DNA of 64,000 bases, taken from the NCBI GenBank assembly GCA_910586675.1, contig CAJUJO010000004.1, positions 1 through 64,000 of the forward strand. The letters are read 5' to 3'. The stretch comes from an uncultured Christensenellaceae bacterium (GTDB lineage: Bacteria; Bacillota; Clostridia; Christensenellales; Borkfalkiaceae). Each line of letters begins with the position of its first letter. Within the stretch, counting starts at the first letter, position 1. Position numbers and translations under genes: made by a program. The notes below the pieces were generated by a model that did no database searches, was not told where the DNA came from, and saw only the letters and a list, made by a program, of their open reading frames with translations. Of this stretch, positions 52,775 through 62,780 are shown piece by piece.

Positions 52775-54547
52775 ATGCGTCATGCGAAATGTTATACAAA
52801 AGGATATCCGCGCCCGCAGTTCGTAAGGGAGGAATTTTGCGACCTCAGCGGCGCGTGGGCGTTTTCCTTCGACGATAAAAGGGAGGGGGAGCGGAACAGG
52901 TGGTTTTGCGCCTTTCCCGCAGGAAAAACGATAATCGTTCCCTTTGCCTATCAAACGGAAAAAAGCGGCGTGAACGAAAGGGAGAATCACGATTGCGTCT
53001 GGTACGAACGGGAAGCGGAGTACTCCTGCGAAAGGCTGAAAAACAAGCGTTTGATTCTCCATTTTGAAGGGTGCGACTATTTCACGAAGGTGTGGGTAAA
53101 CGGCAGCTTCGTCGGTTCGCACCGCGGCGGCTATTGCCGTTTCTCCTTCGATATTACGGACGAAGTCCTTTCCGCGGGCGGCAGGGCGAAAATCACCATC
53201 CGCGCCGAGGACACGCTCGAAGCCGTGCAGCCGCGCGGCAAACAGAGCTCGCTGGGGCGCACCGTCGGGTGCTGGTATACCGATACGACGGGGATATGGA
53301 AGCCTGTTTGGACGGAAGTCGTTCCCGAAATCCGTTTGGAATCCGTAAAAATCACGCCGAGTATCAAGGACTATTACGTAGAATTCGAGGCGACTTTGAA
53401 CGAATCTGCGGAAGGGTATTCCCTCCGTGCCGTCGTATCCTTCGAGGGGGAAACCGTTTCCGATACGGTGAGCGCGTTCACCCGCCGCATTCTGAACGTC
53501 AAGACCGATTTGAACGGCGACGGCGATCTGTTCCGCGTGCGCTATTGGACGCCCGACAAACCCAACCTGTACGACGTGGAATTTTATCTCACGCGGGGCG
53601 GGGAAGTCGTCGATAAAGTCGGCTCTTATTTCGGGCTTGCCGAATGCAGGACGGAGGGCAACTGCCTCATGCTCAACTGCAATCCCGTGTATATGAAGAT
53701 GGTTCTCTTTCAGGGCTATCATAAGGAGAGCGGGCTTACGGCGCAGAGCGAAGAGGATTTCGTCGACGATATTCTGCTTGTCAAAAAACTCGGCTACAAC
53801 GGGATCCGCATGCATCAGAAAATCGAGGACGAACGCTTTTATTATTATGCCGACGTGCTCGGAATGGCGGTGTGGTGCGAAATGCCGTCCGCATACGAAT
53901 TCAAGAGCGAAACGGTTTGCAAGGTATCCGAAGAATGGGCGGAGGTCGTCCGACAGAATTACAACCACCCGTCCATACTCGTTTGGGTGCCGCTCAACGA
54001 AAGCTGGGGCGTGCCGAGGATCCTCACCGATCCCGCGCAGCAAGCGCTTTCCCTTTCGCTGTACTATGCAACGAAGGCGTATGATCCCCGTCGCCCCGTT
54101 ATATCCAATGACGGCTGGGAACACACCAAGAGCGATATTATAACGCTCCACAATTACGCGCAAGACGCGGATGAACTTTATCGTTTCTACGCCGATCTTA
54201 ACGGCGCTTTGAACGGAAATCATTCCGTAGGATATTCCCAATTGCGCTTGCCCTTTACGGAAGGGTTCTGCTATGGCGGCGAACCCGTCGTGATTTCCGA
54301 ATTTGCGGGAATCGGTTTTCGGAGCGACTCGCAGGCGGGCTGGGGATACGGGGATTCCGTTACCGACGCGGAAGCGTTCTGTGCGCGTCTGAAAAGTCTT
54401 GCTTCCGCGCTTCAAAAAATCGACGGGATCTGCGGATTTTGCGTAACGCAGCTGACCGACGTGGAAACGGAAATCAACGGGCTGTGCGACATCGAAAGAG
54501 TTCCCAAAGCGCCGATCGAAACGCTGCGCGGCGCAATCGGGAAATAA
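52775..54547 (+). CDS. GH2-family glycosidase, short form
   Basis: The 590-residue cytoplasmic enzyme has the three core GH2 domains only: sugar-binding (to about residue 185), immunoglobulin-like (to about 285) and TIM barrel. The acid/base is E409 in WVPLNESWG, and the nucleophile is E509 in VISEFAG. Members of this size include beta-galactosidases and beta-glucuronidases; the specificity is not evident. The gene heads the third glycan module and has a consensus promoter plus an operator-like dyad. Confidence 0.9.
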   Translation: MRHAKCYTKGYPRPQFVREEFCDLSGAWAFSFDDKREGERNRWFCAFPAGKTIIVPFAYQTEKSGVNERENHDCVWYEREAEYSCERLKNKRLILHFEGCDYFTKVWVNGSFVGSHRGGYCRFSFDITDEVLSAGGRAKITIRAEDTLEAVQPRGKQSSLGRTVGCWYTDTTGIWKPVWTEVVPEIRLESVKITPSIKDYYVEFEATLNESAEGYSLRAVVSFEGETVSDTVSAFTRRILNVKTDLNGDGDLFRVRYWTPDKPNLYDVEFYLTRGGEVVDKVGSYFGLAECRTEGNCLMLNCNPVYMKMVLFQGYHKESGLTAQSEEDFVDDILLVKKLGYNGIRMHQKIEDERFYYYADVLGMAVWCEMPSAYEFKSETVCKVSEEWAEVVRQNYNHPSILVWVPLNESWGVPRILTDPAQQALSLSLYYATKAYDPRRPVISNDGWEHTKSDIITLHNYAQDADELYRFYADLNGALNGNHSVGYSQLRLPFTEGFCYGGEPVVISEFAGIGFRSDSQAGWGYGDSVTDAEAFCARLKSLASALQKIDGICGFCVTQLTDVETEINGLCDIERVPKAPIETLRGAIGK

Positions 54548-54592
54548 AAACGGCGCGTATCGCGCAAAATAACTTATATTTTTAAGATTTTT

Positions 54593-54632
54593 CAAGGGGC
54601 GCGCCCCTTGCTGTACGTTCACATGAACGTAC
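54593..54632. promoter_or_regulatory. Two adjacent perfect palindromes before the third importer
   Basis: CAAGGGGCGCGCCCCTTG (54593-54610) is an 18-bp perfect palindrome. GTACGTTCA (54613-54621) and TGAACGTAC (54624-54632) form a second dyad with a 2-nt centre, too tight for a hairpin loop but suited to a dimeric protein. No consensus promoter is seen between the GH2 and binding-protein genes. Confidence 0.5.
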
Positions 54633-54686
54633 GAAAAATAATTACTTGCTCATGCAGCGCCGACAGCGCGGGAAAAAGGAGGTACT

Positions 54687-56165
54687 ATGTTTCGGATCTT
54701 AACGTGGAAACAGCTCGCGGCATGGTTGACGGCGGTCGTTCTTGTCGTTGCCTGCTTTACAGTGGCGGTTTGCTCCGTTTCCGCGGGTACCGATTACGGT
54801 GACCGCACCGTGCTCACGCTCTGCCATTGGGATAACGGCGGCGCGACGGAAACCAACCTTGTCAAAGAGGTGTGCGCCGCATTCGAGCAGACGTATAACC
54901 GCGAAATCGACGAAAAAAATGCCGCTTTGGAAGAAGGGGAGGAGCCGCTCAAAAAGATAAAGATAAACGTGAGCGTAATTAGCAGCTACGAAACGCAGTT
55001 TAACAGTATTATCGCCTCGCGCAATGTGCCCGACGTGTTCCTCGTGCCCGACGGTAACTTCGGACAGTGGGTGCAAACGGGCGTTATGCTTGAACTTACC
55101 GACTATATCGAAAGAAGCGAGCTTATCGACCTAGAAAAGGTCTGGCCGTCCGCAATCGACCGTTACCGCTATAACGGCAGGACGATGGGGTCGGGCTCCG
55201 TGTACTGCATGCCCAAGGACGTAACGCCCTACGTCATGTATTACAACAAGGATATGTTCGACGAATACGGCGTGCCCTATCCCGACGGCGGAACGCCTTG
55301 GACACCCGAAGAGGCGCTGGAATATTGGAGCATGTTCGGATACAGCCGCCCCGAATCGATGGGGGGGAGCACCGTTTACGTTTCTTCCAAGACGGGGGAA
55401 ACGAAGATACGCGATGGGCACGTATACGGCGTGGCGAAAATTTATCCCGAAAGTTTTATCTGGTCCAACGGCGCCGACTATCTTTCGCAGGACAGGACGG
55501 ATGTGCTCATCGACTCGCCCGAATTTATCGAGGTATACGACTATATTCAGACCTCCACGATGGATTACTGCGTAACGCCAACTTCCGCCATTCTCTCCAC
55601 GACGAGCGAAAAGACGCTCTTTCTGAACGGGGAAGCGGCTTGCTATATCGAGGGGCGCTCGGTAACCTCCGATTTGAGAAAGCAGGCGACGTTCGATTGG
55701 GACATCGCGCCCATCCCCGCGTTCGGGGTAGACCCCGACTGCAACGGCTGGTCGGGCTCGGTCGGCTATGCGGTGTATAAGGAAACGCCCTACCCCGACA
55801 TTGCCTACCGCCTCGCCGAGTACTTCACTTCGGTGGAGGGTCAGCTTATCATGACGGAATCGGGCTTCTCCATTCCGCTGTACAACGACGAAGCGGCAAT
55901 CGCGAAGCTCTACGAATTCGATGCGGGCAAGAAGCCCGCCAACACTGCGGAGTGGCTGCGCGCCGCCGAGCATCAGCGCGCGGGGCTGTGGCAGTATCTG
56001 CCCAGCGTGCGCTGGAAGGATAAGCTCGCCGACGACTCGGGCGTGCTGTTTACCTCCGACCCGAGCACGCGCGCCACGGCGGAACAGTTCTTAACGGACG
56101 AAAAGGAAGTGATTCTCAACATTATCAAGACGGATTTCCCGCATTTGTTTGCGGACGGAGGCTGA
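54687..56165 (+). CDS. Solute-binding protein of the third importer
   Basis: The 492-residue family 1 binding protein has an N-terminal hydrophobic segment (residues 10-32). It contains a possible lipobox (VVAC) but lacks the clean lipoprotein signal of the other two; it may be lipid- or helix-anchored. The mature part begins VLTLCHWDNGG and has the MalE-like pattern (NVPDVFLVPDGNFGQWVQTG, WTPEEALEYW). The start follows AAAGGAGG. It precedes two permease genes with 1 bp and 12 bp gaps. A run of seven G lies at 55361-55367. Confidence 0.9.
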   Translation: MFRILTWKQLAAWLTAVVLVVACFTVAVCSVSAGTDYGDRTVLTLCHWDNGGATETNLVKEVCAAFEQTYNREIDEKNAALEEGEEPLKKIKINVSVISSYETQFNSIIASRNVPDVFLVPDGNFGQWVQTGVMLELTDYIERSELIDLEKVWPSAIDRYRYNGRTMGSGSVYCMPKDVTPYVMYYNKDMFDEYGVPYPDGGTPWTPEEALEYWSMFGYSRPESMGGSTVYVSSKTGETKIRDGHVYGVAKIYPESFIWSNGADYLSQDRTDVLIDSPEFIEVYDYIQTSTMDYCVTPTSAILSTTSEKTLFLNGEAACYIEGRSVTSDLRKQATFDWDIAPIPAFGVDPDCNGWSGSVGYAVYKETPYPDIAYRLAEYFTSVEGQLIMTESGFSIPLYNDEAAIAKLYEFDAGKKPANTAEWLRAAEHQRAGLWQYLPSVRWKDKLADDSGVLFTSDPSTRATAEQFLTDEKEVILNIIKTDFPHLFADGG

Positions 56166-56166
56166 T

Positions 56167-57081
56167 ATGGAGCAGATCAAACCCAAAAAGAAAAAAATCA
56201 ATCGCAGCCGTCTTTCCGAAATGCTGTGGGGGTACGCCTGTGTCGCACCGCTCACGATCGGGCTTCTGCTCTTCCTCGCGGCGCCTCTGTGTTACGCGCT
56301 TTATCTTTCTCTCACCACGTACGACCTGTTCAACGCGCCCGTGTTTATCGGATTCGGCAATTTTATCCGCGCCTTCTCCGCGAACGAATCGCAGTTTTGG
56401 CCGTCCGTCGGGAACGCGTTCGTCATGAGCATCGGCGTCTTGCTTTCCATGGCGGTTTCGCTCGTCCTTGCAAACCTGCTCTGCGGTAAGAATAAGGGTA
56501 CGAATACCTTCCGCATGATTTTCTTTCTGCCGACCATTTGCTCGGCGGTCGCGGTGGGGATCATGTGGAAGCGCATTTACGATTATCAGTACGGCTTTCT
56601 CAATTCCTTTTTCGGGCTGTTCGGGCTCGATAAAGTCAATTGGCTGGACGCCGCGCACGCCGTTCCTTCGCTCATTTTCCTCAACGTGCTGTTTGGGCTG
56701 GGAACCAATATCCTGCTCTATATCGCGACGATTAAAAACGTGCCGCGCTCCTATTATGAGGCGGCGGAACTCGACGGCGCGAATGCCGTTCAGAAGTTCT
56801 TCTACATCACGCTCCCTTCGGTCTCGCCCGTCTCTTTCTATATTCTTACGACGGGGATCATCGGGTCGCTTCAAGGCTTTGCCATTTATCAGGTCATGAC
56901 CAACGGCAGCCCCGCCAATACGATGATGCCCGTCATTCTCATCTACAACTACGCGGGCGGAAACTACGGCGCCTTTTATGGGTACTCTTCGGCGCTCGCT
57001 ATTCTGCTGGGGCTCATCATCGCCGTCGTTACGGCAATCAATTTCGGTGTGTCCAAAAAATGGGTCTATTACGAATCGTAA
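56167..57081 (+). CDS. Sugar ABC importer permease (COG1175 type)
   Basis: The 304-residue permease starts at the ATG behind GGAGG at 56157; an earlier in-frame ATG at 56149 lies within the preceding gene and has no site. It has six membrane segments and an EAA loop, YYEAAELDGANAVQKFFYIT. Confidence 0.9.
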   Translation: MEQIKPKKKKINRSRLSEMLWGYACVAPLTIGLLLFLAAPLCYALYLSLTTYDLFNAPVFIGFGNFIRAFSANESQFWPSVGNAFVMSIGVLLSMAVSLVLANLLCGKNKGTNTFRMIFFLPTICSAVAVGIMWKRIYDYQYGFLNSFFGLFGLDKVNWLDAAHAVPSLIFLNVLFGLGTNILLYIATIKNVPRSYYEAAELDGANAVQKFFYITLPSVSPVSFYILTTGIIGSLQGFAIYQVMTNGSPANTMMPVILIYNYAGGNYGAFYGYSSALAILLGLIIAVVTAINFGVSKKWVYYES

Positions 57082-57093
57082 AGGAGGGGAGGC

Positions 57094-57933
57094 ATGAAAA
57101 TCAAACAAAATTTTGCGTTTATCGGCGGAAAGATTTTAACGTATTTCGTGCTCGCGGGCGTTTCCGTTCTCATTCTTCTTCCGTTCGTGTATCTGATTGC
57201 GTGCTCCTTCAAGAACGCGCAAGAAATCAACCTTTCCAATTTCTTCCCCATTGCCTGGACGGGGGAAAACTACATTGCGGTATTCCGTGAAACGGTAATG
57301 CTGCGCGCCTTTCTGAACACGTTCGTCTATATCATTCCTCCCGTTTTGGCGGGCGTGTTCATGAGCGCGCTTGCGGCGTACGGATTTGCGCGCCTGCGCT
57401 TTCCCGGGAGCAAGATCTTGTTTTCCTGCATGATGGCGACGCTCGTCATTCCAAATATTATCATCATGATACCGTCCTATGTCATGTTCGCCAATTTCTA
57501 CAAGTGGGTAGGAACGCCTCTGCCTGTCATGCTCCCCGCCATGTGCGGTTCTACGGTGATGATGTTTTTCTTTCTTAACTTCCTGCGCACGCTGCCGCGC
57601 GACTACGAGGAAGCCGCCATTCTCGACGGAATGAGCCGCGGCGGAATATTCGTAACCATAATATTTCCGCTCATGAAGCCCGCCGTCATCACGCAGATTC
57701 TGCTCTGCTTTATTACTCAGTACAACGACTATTTAACGCCTCTTCTTTATCTCGGGAATAACGAAAGTTTGTTTACCGTACAGCTTGCCATCAATCAGAT
57801 GAATTCGGCGTATGCCGTAGAAACGGAAAAGCTGCTTACGGCTTGCGTCGTCGCCATGCTGCCTACGTGCGTGCTCTTTCTGCTCTGCCAAAAATATCTC
57901 GCCGACGGAATCAGCATTTCCGGCTTGAAGTAA
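57094..57933 (+). CDS. Sugar ABC importer permease (COG0395 type)
   Basis: The 279-residue permease has six membrane segments, an EAA-type loop (DYEEAAILDGMSRGGIFVTI) and the family C-terminus CQKYLADGISISGLK. As in the other two modules, no ATPase gene accompanies it. Confidence 0.9.
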   Translation: MKIKQNFAFIGGKILTYFVLAGVSVLILLPFVYLIACSFKNAQEINLSNFFPIAWTGENYIAVFRETVMLRAFLNTFVYIIPPVLAGVFMSALAAYGFARLRFPGSKILFSCMMATLVIPNIIIMIPSYVMFANFYKWVGTPLPVMLPAMCGSTVMMFFFLNFLRTLPRDYEEAAILDGMSRGGIFVTIIFPLMKPAVITQILLCFITQYNDYLTPLLYLGNNESLFTVQLAINQMNSAYAVETEKLLTACVVAMLPTCVLFLLCQKYLADGISISGLK

Positions 57934-57942
57934 GGAGAAAAA

Positions 57943-60366
57943 ATGAGGAAACGGAACATCATGAAAAAAGTAATGTCTTTGGTGCTCGGCGGATGTATCG
58001 CGATTGGCGCGGCGGGGTGCGGCGCTCTCGTGCCGCCTGCGGGGATCGATCCCGTTCCCGATACACCCGATATTCCCGAACAGCCCGAACGCGTGCGGGA
58101 GGAGCGCGACCTTATCTCGCGCATCGCGCCTTCCAACCGCTTAGACGAAGAAAAGCTTCCTTCCGCGGGCAGCCGCGTCTTTATGCAGGACGGCATTTAT
58201 GGGTTGAAGGGGGAGGGTTTTTCCCTTCGGCTCGTCAAAACCGCGGACAACACCTTTAAGCTCTCCGTCGTTGCGGAGGACGGCGCGGTATGTGCGGAAG
58301 AAAAACTGCCCGCACAGCTTTATTTCCGCGGCGACGGGCTCGTCTCCGCAGGGTACGGCTCGGTAACGACGGAAAGCTACGGTTTGAAGGCGACGGCAGT
58401 CTTGACTTCGGAAAAGGGATCGGAACTCGTCGTAGACGATTTATATTATTTTCCCGAACAGTCGGGAAGTGCCTTCAACGTGAGGCGGAGCGTTTCCGTC
58501 CGCAAGGCTTCCGCCTCCGATAAGGGATTTGAAAGTCTGTATACCGTGAGCGCGCCTTCGGGCGGCGTGAACGACTATTCCTGGTTTGTGCCCAACAACG
58601 TATTCGGCGAATTTCCCAAAAACGGCGTTTCCTACGTCGAGAGTAAAATTTTCAGGGAAACGCTTTTAGGTCTTCCTTACGCCATGTTCCGCGAGAATAA
58701 GACGGGGCTCACCTTTTCACTCGGGCGGTATCAACCCGCCGTTACGCCTGCGGATAACAGCTTTGCCTCCGTCGCGCTGCTCGGCGGAGACGGCGCGGCG
58801 ATCGAAATCGCCTATCCCGCGCGCGATTCCGCGCGGCGCTATTTCGATATCGAAGAGGGCAAGCAAATCGTGTACGATATGACCCTCCGCGCCGAACGGA
58901 GCGCGTCCTTCTCCCAGGCCACGGCTTCCGTGTACAACGCGCATTTCGATTTGCAAGATCAGCGCGTCGTCGCGACGGACATCGATGAGGTCTATTCCGC
59001 CGTGTGCAAGGATTTTAAGACCTTTTTGCTTTCGACCACGGCGAACGGCGTAACTTCCTACGGGCTTCCTTGGCGCGTTACCATCGAAAACGGAAAAATA
59101 GGGCCCAAGTCCTATCAGGCAGGATTCGTCGGTCAGCAGATTCCCGCGGCGTACAACATGCTCCATTACGGCGTGCGGGAGAACGATACGAAGAGCTTCC
59201 GCAACGGCATGCGCGTGCTCGACTTCTGGGTGAACGCGGGTATGATGACGGAAAAGGGCGTGCCCAAAATCTGGTACGGGGGAGACGCCAATTATTTCTG
59301 GAAGTATCCTACCTTCCTGCGCATGGCGGTGGATGCGATGGAGGGCTTGCTCGACGGTTACCGCCTCGTAACGGCGCACGGGATCGAGCGGCAAACTTGG
59401 AGGGCGGCGATCGTTTCCTTTGCCGATTTCCTCGTCCGTGAACAGAACGCGGACGGCAGTTGGTGGCGCTGTTACAACTGGGACGGGAAGATTTTCCGCA
59501 ACGGCGACAACGGCATTTCCGAACCGGGCGGAAATATCTGTCAGTCCGATTCCAAGCTCAATTCCACCATGCCCGTGCGCTTCCTCGGGAAGATGTACGA
59601 GCTTACAGGGGACGCAAAATATAAGGCTTCGGCGATCAAGGGTGGGGAGTATGTCTACAAGAATATTTATCCTACGAACGTCTACACGGGCGGCACGTGC
59701 GACAACGCCAACGCCGTAGATAAAGAGGCGGGCGTGTACGCCATGTACTGCTACGACGCGCTCTATATGCTCACGGGCGAGAGCAAGTGGCTGGAATGCT
59801 TAAAACAGGCGGCGGCATTCACCATGTCGGCGGTGATCACGTACAGCTTCGACATCAACGAAAACAGCACGCAGCTGAAAGCGGCGCTCGCCCTCAAGCA
59901 CGGCTATACGGACGGACTGAGTTTTATTGTCTGCGGCGGCACGGGCGTGGATAACTACGTGGCGTACATCTATTACGAGCTCTTCCGCATCTATATCATG
60001 ACGGGCGATAAGACGTATTTGCGCCAATCGGAATTCATTCAGCAGAACACCAAGTCCACGATGGACTGGGACGGAGCGCTCGGATATGCCTACAAGAGCC
60101 TTGTTCCCGAAGCGACGACGATCTACTCCTTCGGATTCGCCTCGGCGACGGACGACGATGGCGTGATGGGGGTATGGCTGCCGTGGGCTTCGGTCGCCAA
60201 TGCCGAGCCGATCGCCAAGATGTACGACCATTTCGGCAAGGCGGACGTTAAGGAGTTCGGGGAAACCTCGCTCGAAGTGCTTCGTTCGCAGCTCAACGCT
60301 TACGGAGTGGGCGGCGGTGCGCACAGGAAGTACGTTACGAGCGCGATCAACGGATATATCCGATAA
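57943..60366 (+). CDS. Large lipoprotein of unassigned family, first tandem paralogue
   Basis: The 807-residue lipoprotein (lipobox AAGC, C26) has a Pro-rich linker, a beta-sandwich (about residues 60-330) and a helical C-terminal half (about 340-800) of toroid character. Repeated helix pairs include AYNMLHYGVRENDTKSFRNG, DFLVREQNADGSWWRCYNW and GGTCDNANAVDKEAG. The beta-sandwich plus helical barrel is the layout of several polysaccharide lyases and (alpha/alpha)6 glycosidases, but I recognise no family signature. The tryptophan- and tyrosine-rich cleft and location behind an importer imply a glycan-degrading or binding role. It is paralogous to the next gene. Confidence 0.75.
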   Translation: MRKRNIMKKVMSLVLGGCIAIGAAGCGALVPPAGIDPVPDTPDIPEQPERVREERDLISRIAPSNRLDEEKLPSAGSRVFMQDGIYGLKGEGFSLRLVKTADNTFKLSVVAEDGAVCAEEKLPAQLYFRGDGLVSAGYGSVTTESYGLKATAVLTSEKGSELVVDDLYYFPEQSGSAFNVRRSVSVRKASASDKGFESLYTVSAPSGGVNDYSWFVPNNVFGEFPKNGVSYVESKIFRETLLGLPYAMFRENKTGLTFSLGRYQPAVTPADNSFASVALLGGDGAAIEIAYPARDSARRYFDIEEGKQIVYDMTLRAERSASFSQATASVYNAHFDLQDQRVVATDIDEVYSAVCKDFKTFLLSTTANGVTSYGLPWRVTIENGKIGPKSYQAGFVGQQIPAAYNMLHYGVRENDTKSFRNGMRVLDFWVNAGMMTEKGVPKIWYGGDANYFWKYPTFLRMAVDAMEGLLDGYRLVTAHGIERQTWRAAIVSFADFLVREQNADGSWWRCYNWDGKIFRNGDNGISEPGGNICQSDSKLNSTMPVRFLGKMYELTGDAKYKASAIKGGEYVYKNIYPTNVYTGGTCDNANAVDKEAGVYAMYCYDALYMLTGESKWLECLKQAAAFTMSAVITYSFDINENSTQLKAALALKHGYTDGLSFIVCGGTGVDNYVAYIYYELFRIYIMTGDKTYLRQSEFIQQNTKSTMDWDGALGYAYKSLVPEATTIYSFGFASATDDDGVMGVWLPWASVANAEPIAKMYDHFGKADVKEFGETSLEVLRSQLNAYGVGGGAHRKYVTSAINGYIR

Positions 60367-60382
60367 GCAAGGAGGGAAAACG

Positions 60383-62761
60383 ATGAAAAAAGCATTGTGC
60401 GTTCTTTTATGCGCGGCGCTGTGTTTTTCGGCGGCGGCTTGCGGGAATACGCCCTCGGGCCCGGAAGAGCCCGTAAAGCCCGATCCCGACACTCCGGGAG
60501 GGGAAGTCGATACCTCCTACCGCGTCGGCAGGAATTTCGGCGAAATGCCGCTCCCTTCCGCAACGGTGGACGAAAGCGCTCTGCCCGCCGCTAAGATGGG
60601 GAGCGTGAGTGAAAGTTCCATGACGAGCGGAAGTTATTCGCTGCAATTCGTAAAGAGCGCGGGCGCGTATTCCGTGCGGTATACGGACGGGAACGGAAAG
60701 GTTATGTTCGAAAGCGAAAAGCCCGCGCAGGTATATCTCCGCGCTTCTTCGGAACTTTCGGAAAAGTACGATTCCGTCGAGAAAAAGGAATACGGCTTCC
60801 TCGCGACGGCGCGCCTTACCTCTTCGGCGGGGAGCGAGCTTATCGTCGAGGACAGATACTATCTTCCCGAGGAGGCGGAGGGCGTGTTCAACGTCGCCAA
60901 GCAGGTTACCGTCGTGAAGGCGGGTGCCGGGGAAAGCGGCTTTGAAAGCGTTTACACGGTAAGCTCGCCCGCGGGCGCTTCCGGCAATTACGATTGGTTT
61001 ATTCCCAACCACGAATTTGCTTCCGTGAGTTACCGCTCCAACACGTACAGGGAAACCAACCTCGGCGCGCCGTTCATCATGATGCGCAACCGTACGTCGG
61101 GCGCGACGCTCTCTTTGGGACGCTATCAACCCGTCATCCATTACGAGAACAACAATTACGCCAGTCTATCCATGACCAACGCGCAGAACGCGGGGAGTAT
61201 CTCGGTGGAGTATCCGAGCAAGGATTCGGCGCGCAAGTTCCATCCGCTCGTCGTGGGCAGCACGCATGCCCTGCACATGAGCATGCGCGTGGAAAATACG
61301 AAAACGCACGGCGAGGCTACGGTGTCCGCCTACAACGCGCACTTCGCGCTCCAGAATCAGCGGATCGTCGCGACGGACATCGATGAGGTGTATAAGGTCG
61401 TCTGCGAAGATTACAAGACGTTTCTTCACACCACCGAACAGACGGACAAGGAAACGGGCAAAAAATACAACTCTTACGGACTGCCCTGGCGCATCACCAT
61501 CGAGGACGGCGAATTCGGTCCGCTTACCTATCAGGCGGGATTTATCGGACAGCAGCTCCCTTCCGCGTACAACATGATGCTTTACGGAATCATGAACGAC
61601 GATTTGACAAGCCTGCAAAACGGCGTAAACGTGTTCGACTTCTGGGTGAGCGGCGCGGAGTTCATGTCGGCGGCGGGCGTGCCCTATATTTGGTACGATA
61701 CTTGGGCGGACGGGTTTCGCAGTTATCCCTGCTTCCTGCGTATGGCGGTGGACGCAATGGAAGGACTGCTCGACGGCTACCGCCTTGTAACGGCGCACGG
61801 CATCGACCGTCCCGAATGGCTGAACGCAATCGAACGGTTCGGCGATTTCCTCGTCAACTACCAGAACGCCGACGGAAGCTATTTCCGTTGCTACAACTAT
61901 GACGGCGAGCCCTTCAAAAATTGGGACAACGGAATCGAGGAGCCGCAGGGCAATATCTGCCAGTCGGAGAGCAAGCTCAACACCAATCTGCCCGTGCGCT
62001 TTCTCGCCAAGATGTACGAATTTTCGGGCGACGAACGCTATAAGACGGCGGCGCTACAAGCGGGCGAGTTCGTCTATGAAAACATTTATCCCACGGGCGT
62101 GTATACGGGCGGCACCTGCGACAATCCCAACCGCGTGGATAAGGAGTCGGGCGTGTACGCTATGTACTGTTATGACGCGCTCTATACGCTCACAGGCGAG
62201 AGTAAGTGGCTGCAATGCCTGAAAGAGGCGACGGCGTTCACCATGTCCACCGTTCAGATTTACAGCTATCCCGTGCGCGGTTCGGCTCTCAAAGCGGCGT
62301 ACCCCTGCGAGCACGGCTACAACGACGGCATGAGCTTTATCTGCGTCAATACGCAGGGCGCGGACAATTATATCGCGTTCATCTATTACGAGCTGTTCCG
62401 TATTTACGTTTTGACGGGCGATTCGGCGTATCTCAAACAGGCGGAATTCATTCAGCAGAACACCAAATCCATCATGAACTGGGACGGAGCGCTCGGCTAC
62501 AAATACAAGAGCTTAGTCGCCGAAGCGTCCACCACTTCGGGCTTCACCTTCTCGTCGGCATCGGACGGCGCGTGGGTAACCTGGAGCTCGGCCGCCAATA
62601 TCGAGCCGATCGCCAAAATGTATACGGGCTTCGGAAAGGCGGACGTCGCGGAATTTGCGGGCAAGCCTTTGAGCGAATTGAAAGAAACGCTCAAAAAAAT
62701 CGGCGCGGGCGGGTACGAACATACCGTGTACGAAAATACCGTCGCCGATCAGATTCGGTAA
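60383..62761 (+). CDS. Large lipoprotein of unassigned family, second tandem paralogue
   Basis: The 792-residue lipoprotein (lipobox AAAC, C20) starts at the ATG behind AAGGAGGG, 17 bp after the first paralogue. Both proteins share the segment order and many identical stretches. Examples are YQAGFIGQQ/YQAGFVGQQ, RMAVDAMEGLLDGYRLVTAH, NICQS with SKLN, GVYAMYCYDALY, and the STMDWDGALGY/SIMNWDGALGY pair. The conserved segments lie mainly in the helical half, where an active site would be expected. The duplication is complete, not a fragment, and both copies look intact. Confidence 0.78.
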   Translation: MKKALCVLLCAALCFSAAACGNTPSGPEEPVKPDPDTPGGEVDTSYRVGRNFGEMPLPSATVDESALPAAKMGSVSESSMTSGSYSLQFVKSAGAYSVRYTDGNGKVMFESEKPAQVYLRASSELSEKYDSVEKKEYGFLATARLTSSAGSELIVEDRYYLPEEAEGVFNVAKQVTVVKAGAGESGFESVYTVSSPAGASGNYDWFIPNHEFASVSYRSNTYRETNLGAPFIMMRNRTSGATLSLGRYQPVIHYENNNYASLSMTNAQNAGSISVEYPSKDSARKFHPLVVGSTHALHMSMRVENTKTHGEATVSAYNAHFALQNQRIVATDIDEVYKVVCEDYKTFLHTTEQTDKETGKKYNSYGLPWRITIEDGEFGPLTYQAGFIGQQLPSAYNMMLYGIMNDDLTSLQNGVNVFDFWVSGAEFMSAAGVPYIWYDTWADGFRSYPCFLRMAVDAMEGLLDGYRLVTAHGIDRPEWLNAIERFGDFLVNYQNADGSYFRCYNYDGEPFKNWDNGIEEPQGNICQSESKLNTNLPVRFLAKMYEFSGDERYKTAALQAGEFVYENIYPTGVYTGGTCDNPNRVDKESGVYAMYCYDALYTLTGESKWLQCLKEATAFTMSTVQIYSYPVRGSALKAAYPCEHGYNDGMSFICVNTQGADNYIAFIYYELFRIYVLTGDSAYLKQAEFIQQNTKSIMNWDGALGYKYKSLVAEASTTSGFTFSSASDGAWVTWSSAANIEPIAKMYTGFGKADVAEFAGKPLSELKETLKKIGAGGYEHTVYENTVADQIR

Positions 62762-62780
62762 AGGAGAAAAAGGAGGAATT

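Noticed and set aside
55361..55367. Run of seven G in the third binding-protein gene as a phase-variation site
   Set aside because: Too short to single out; reported only in the gene entry.
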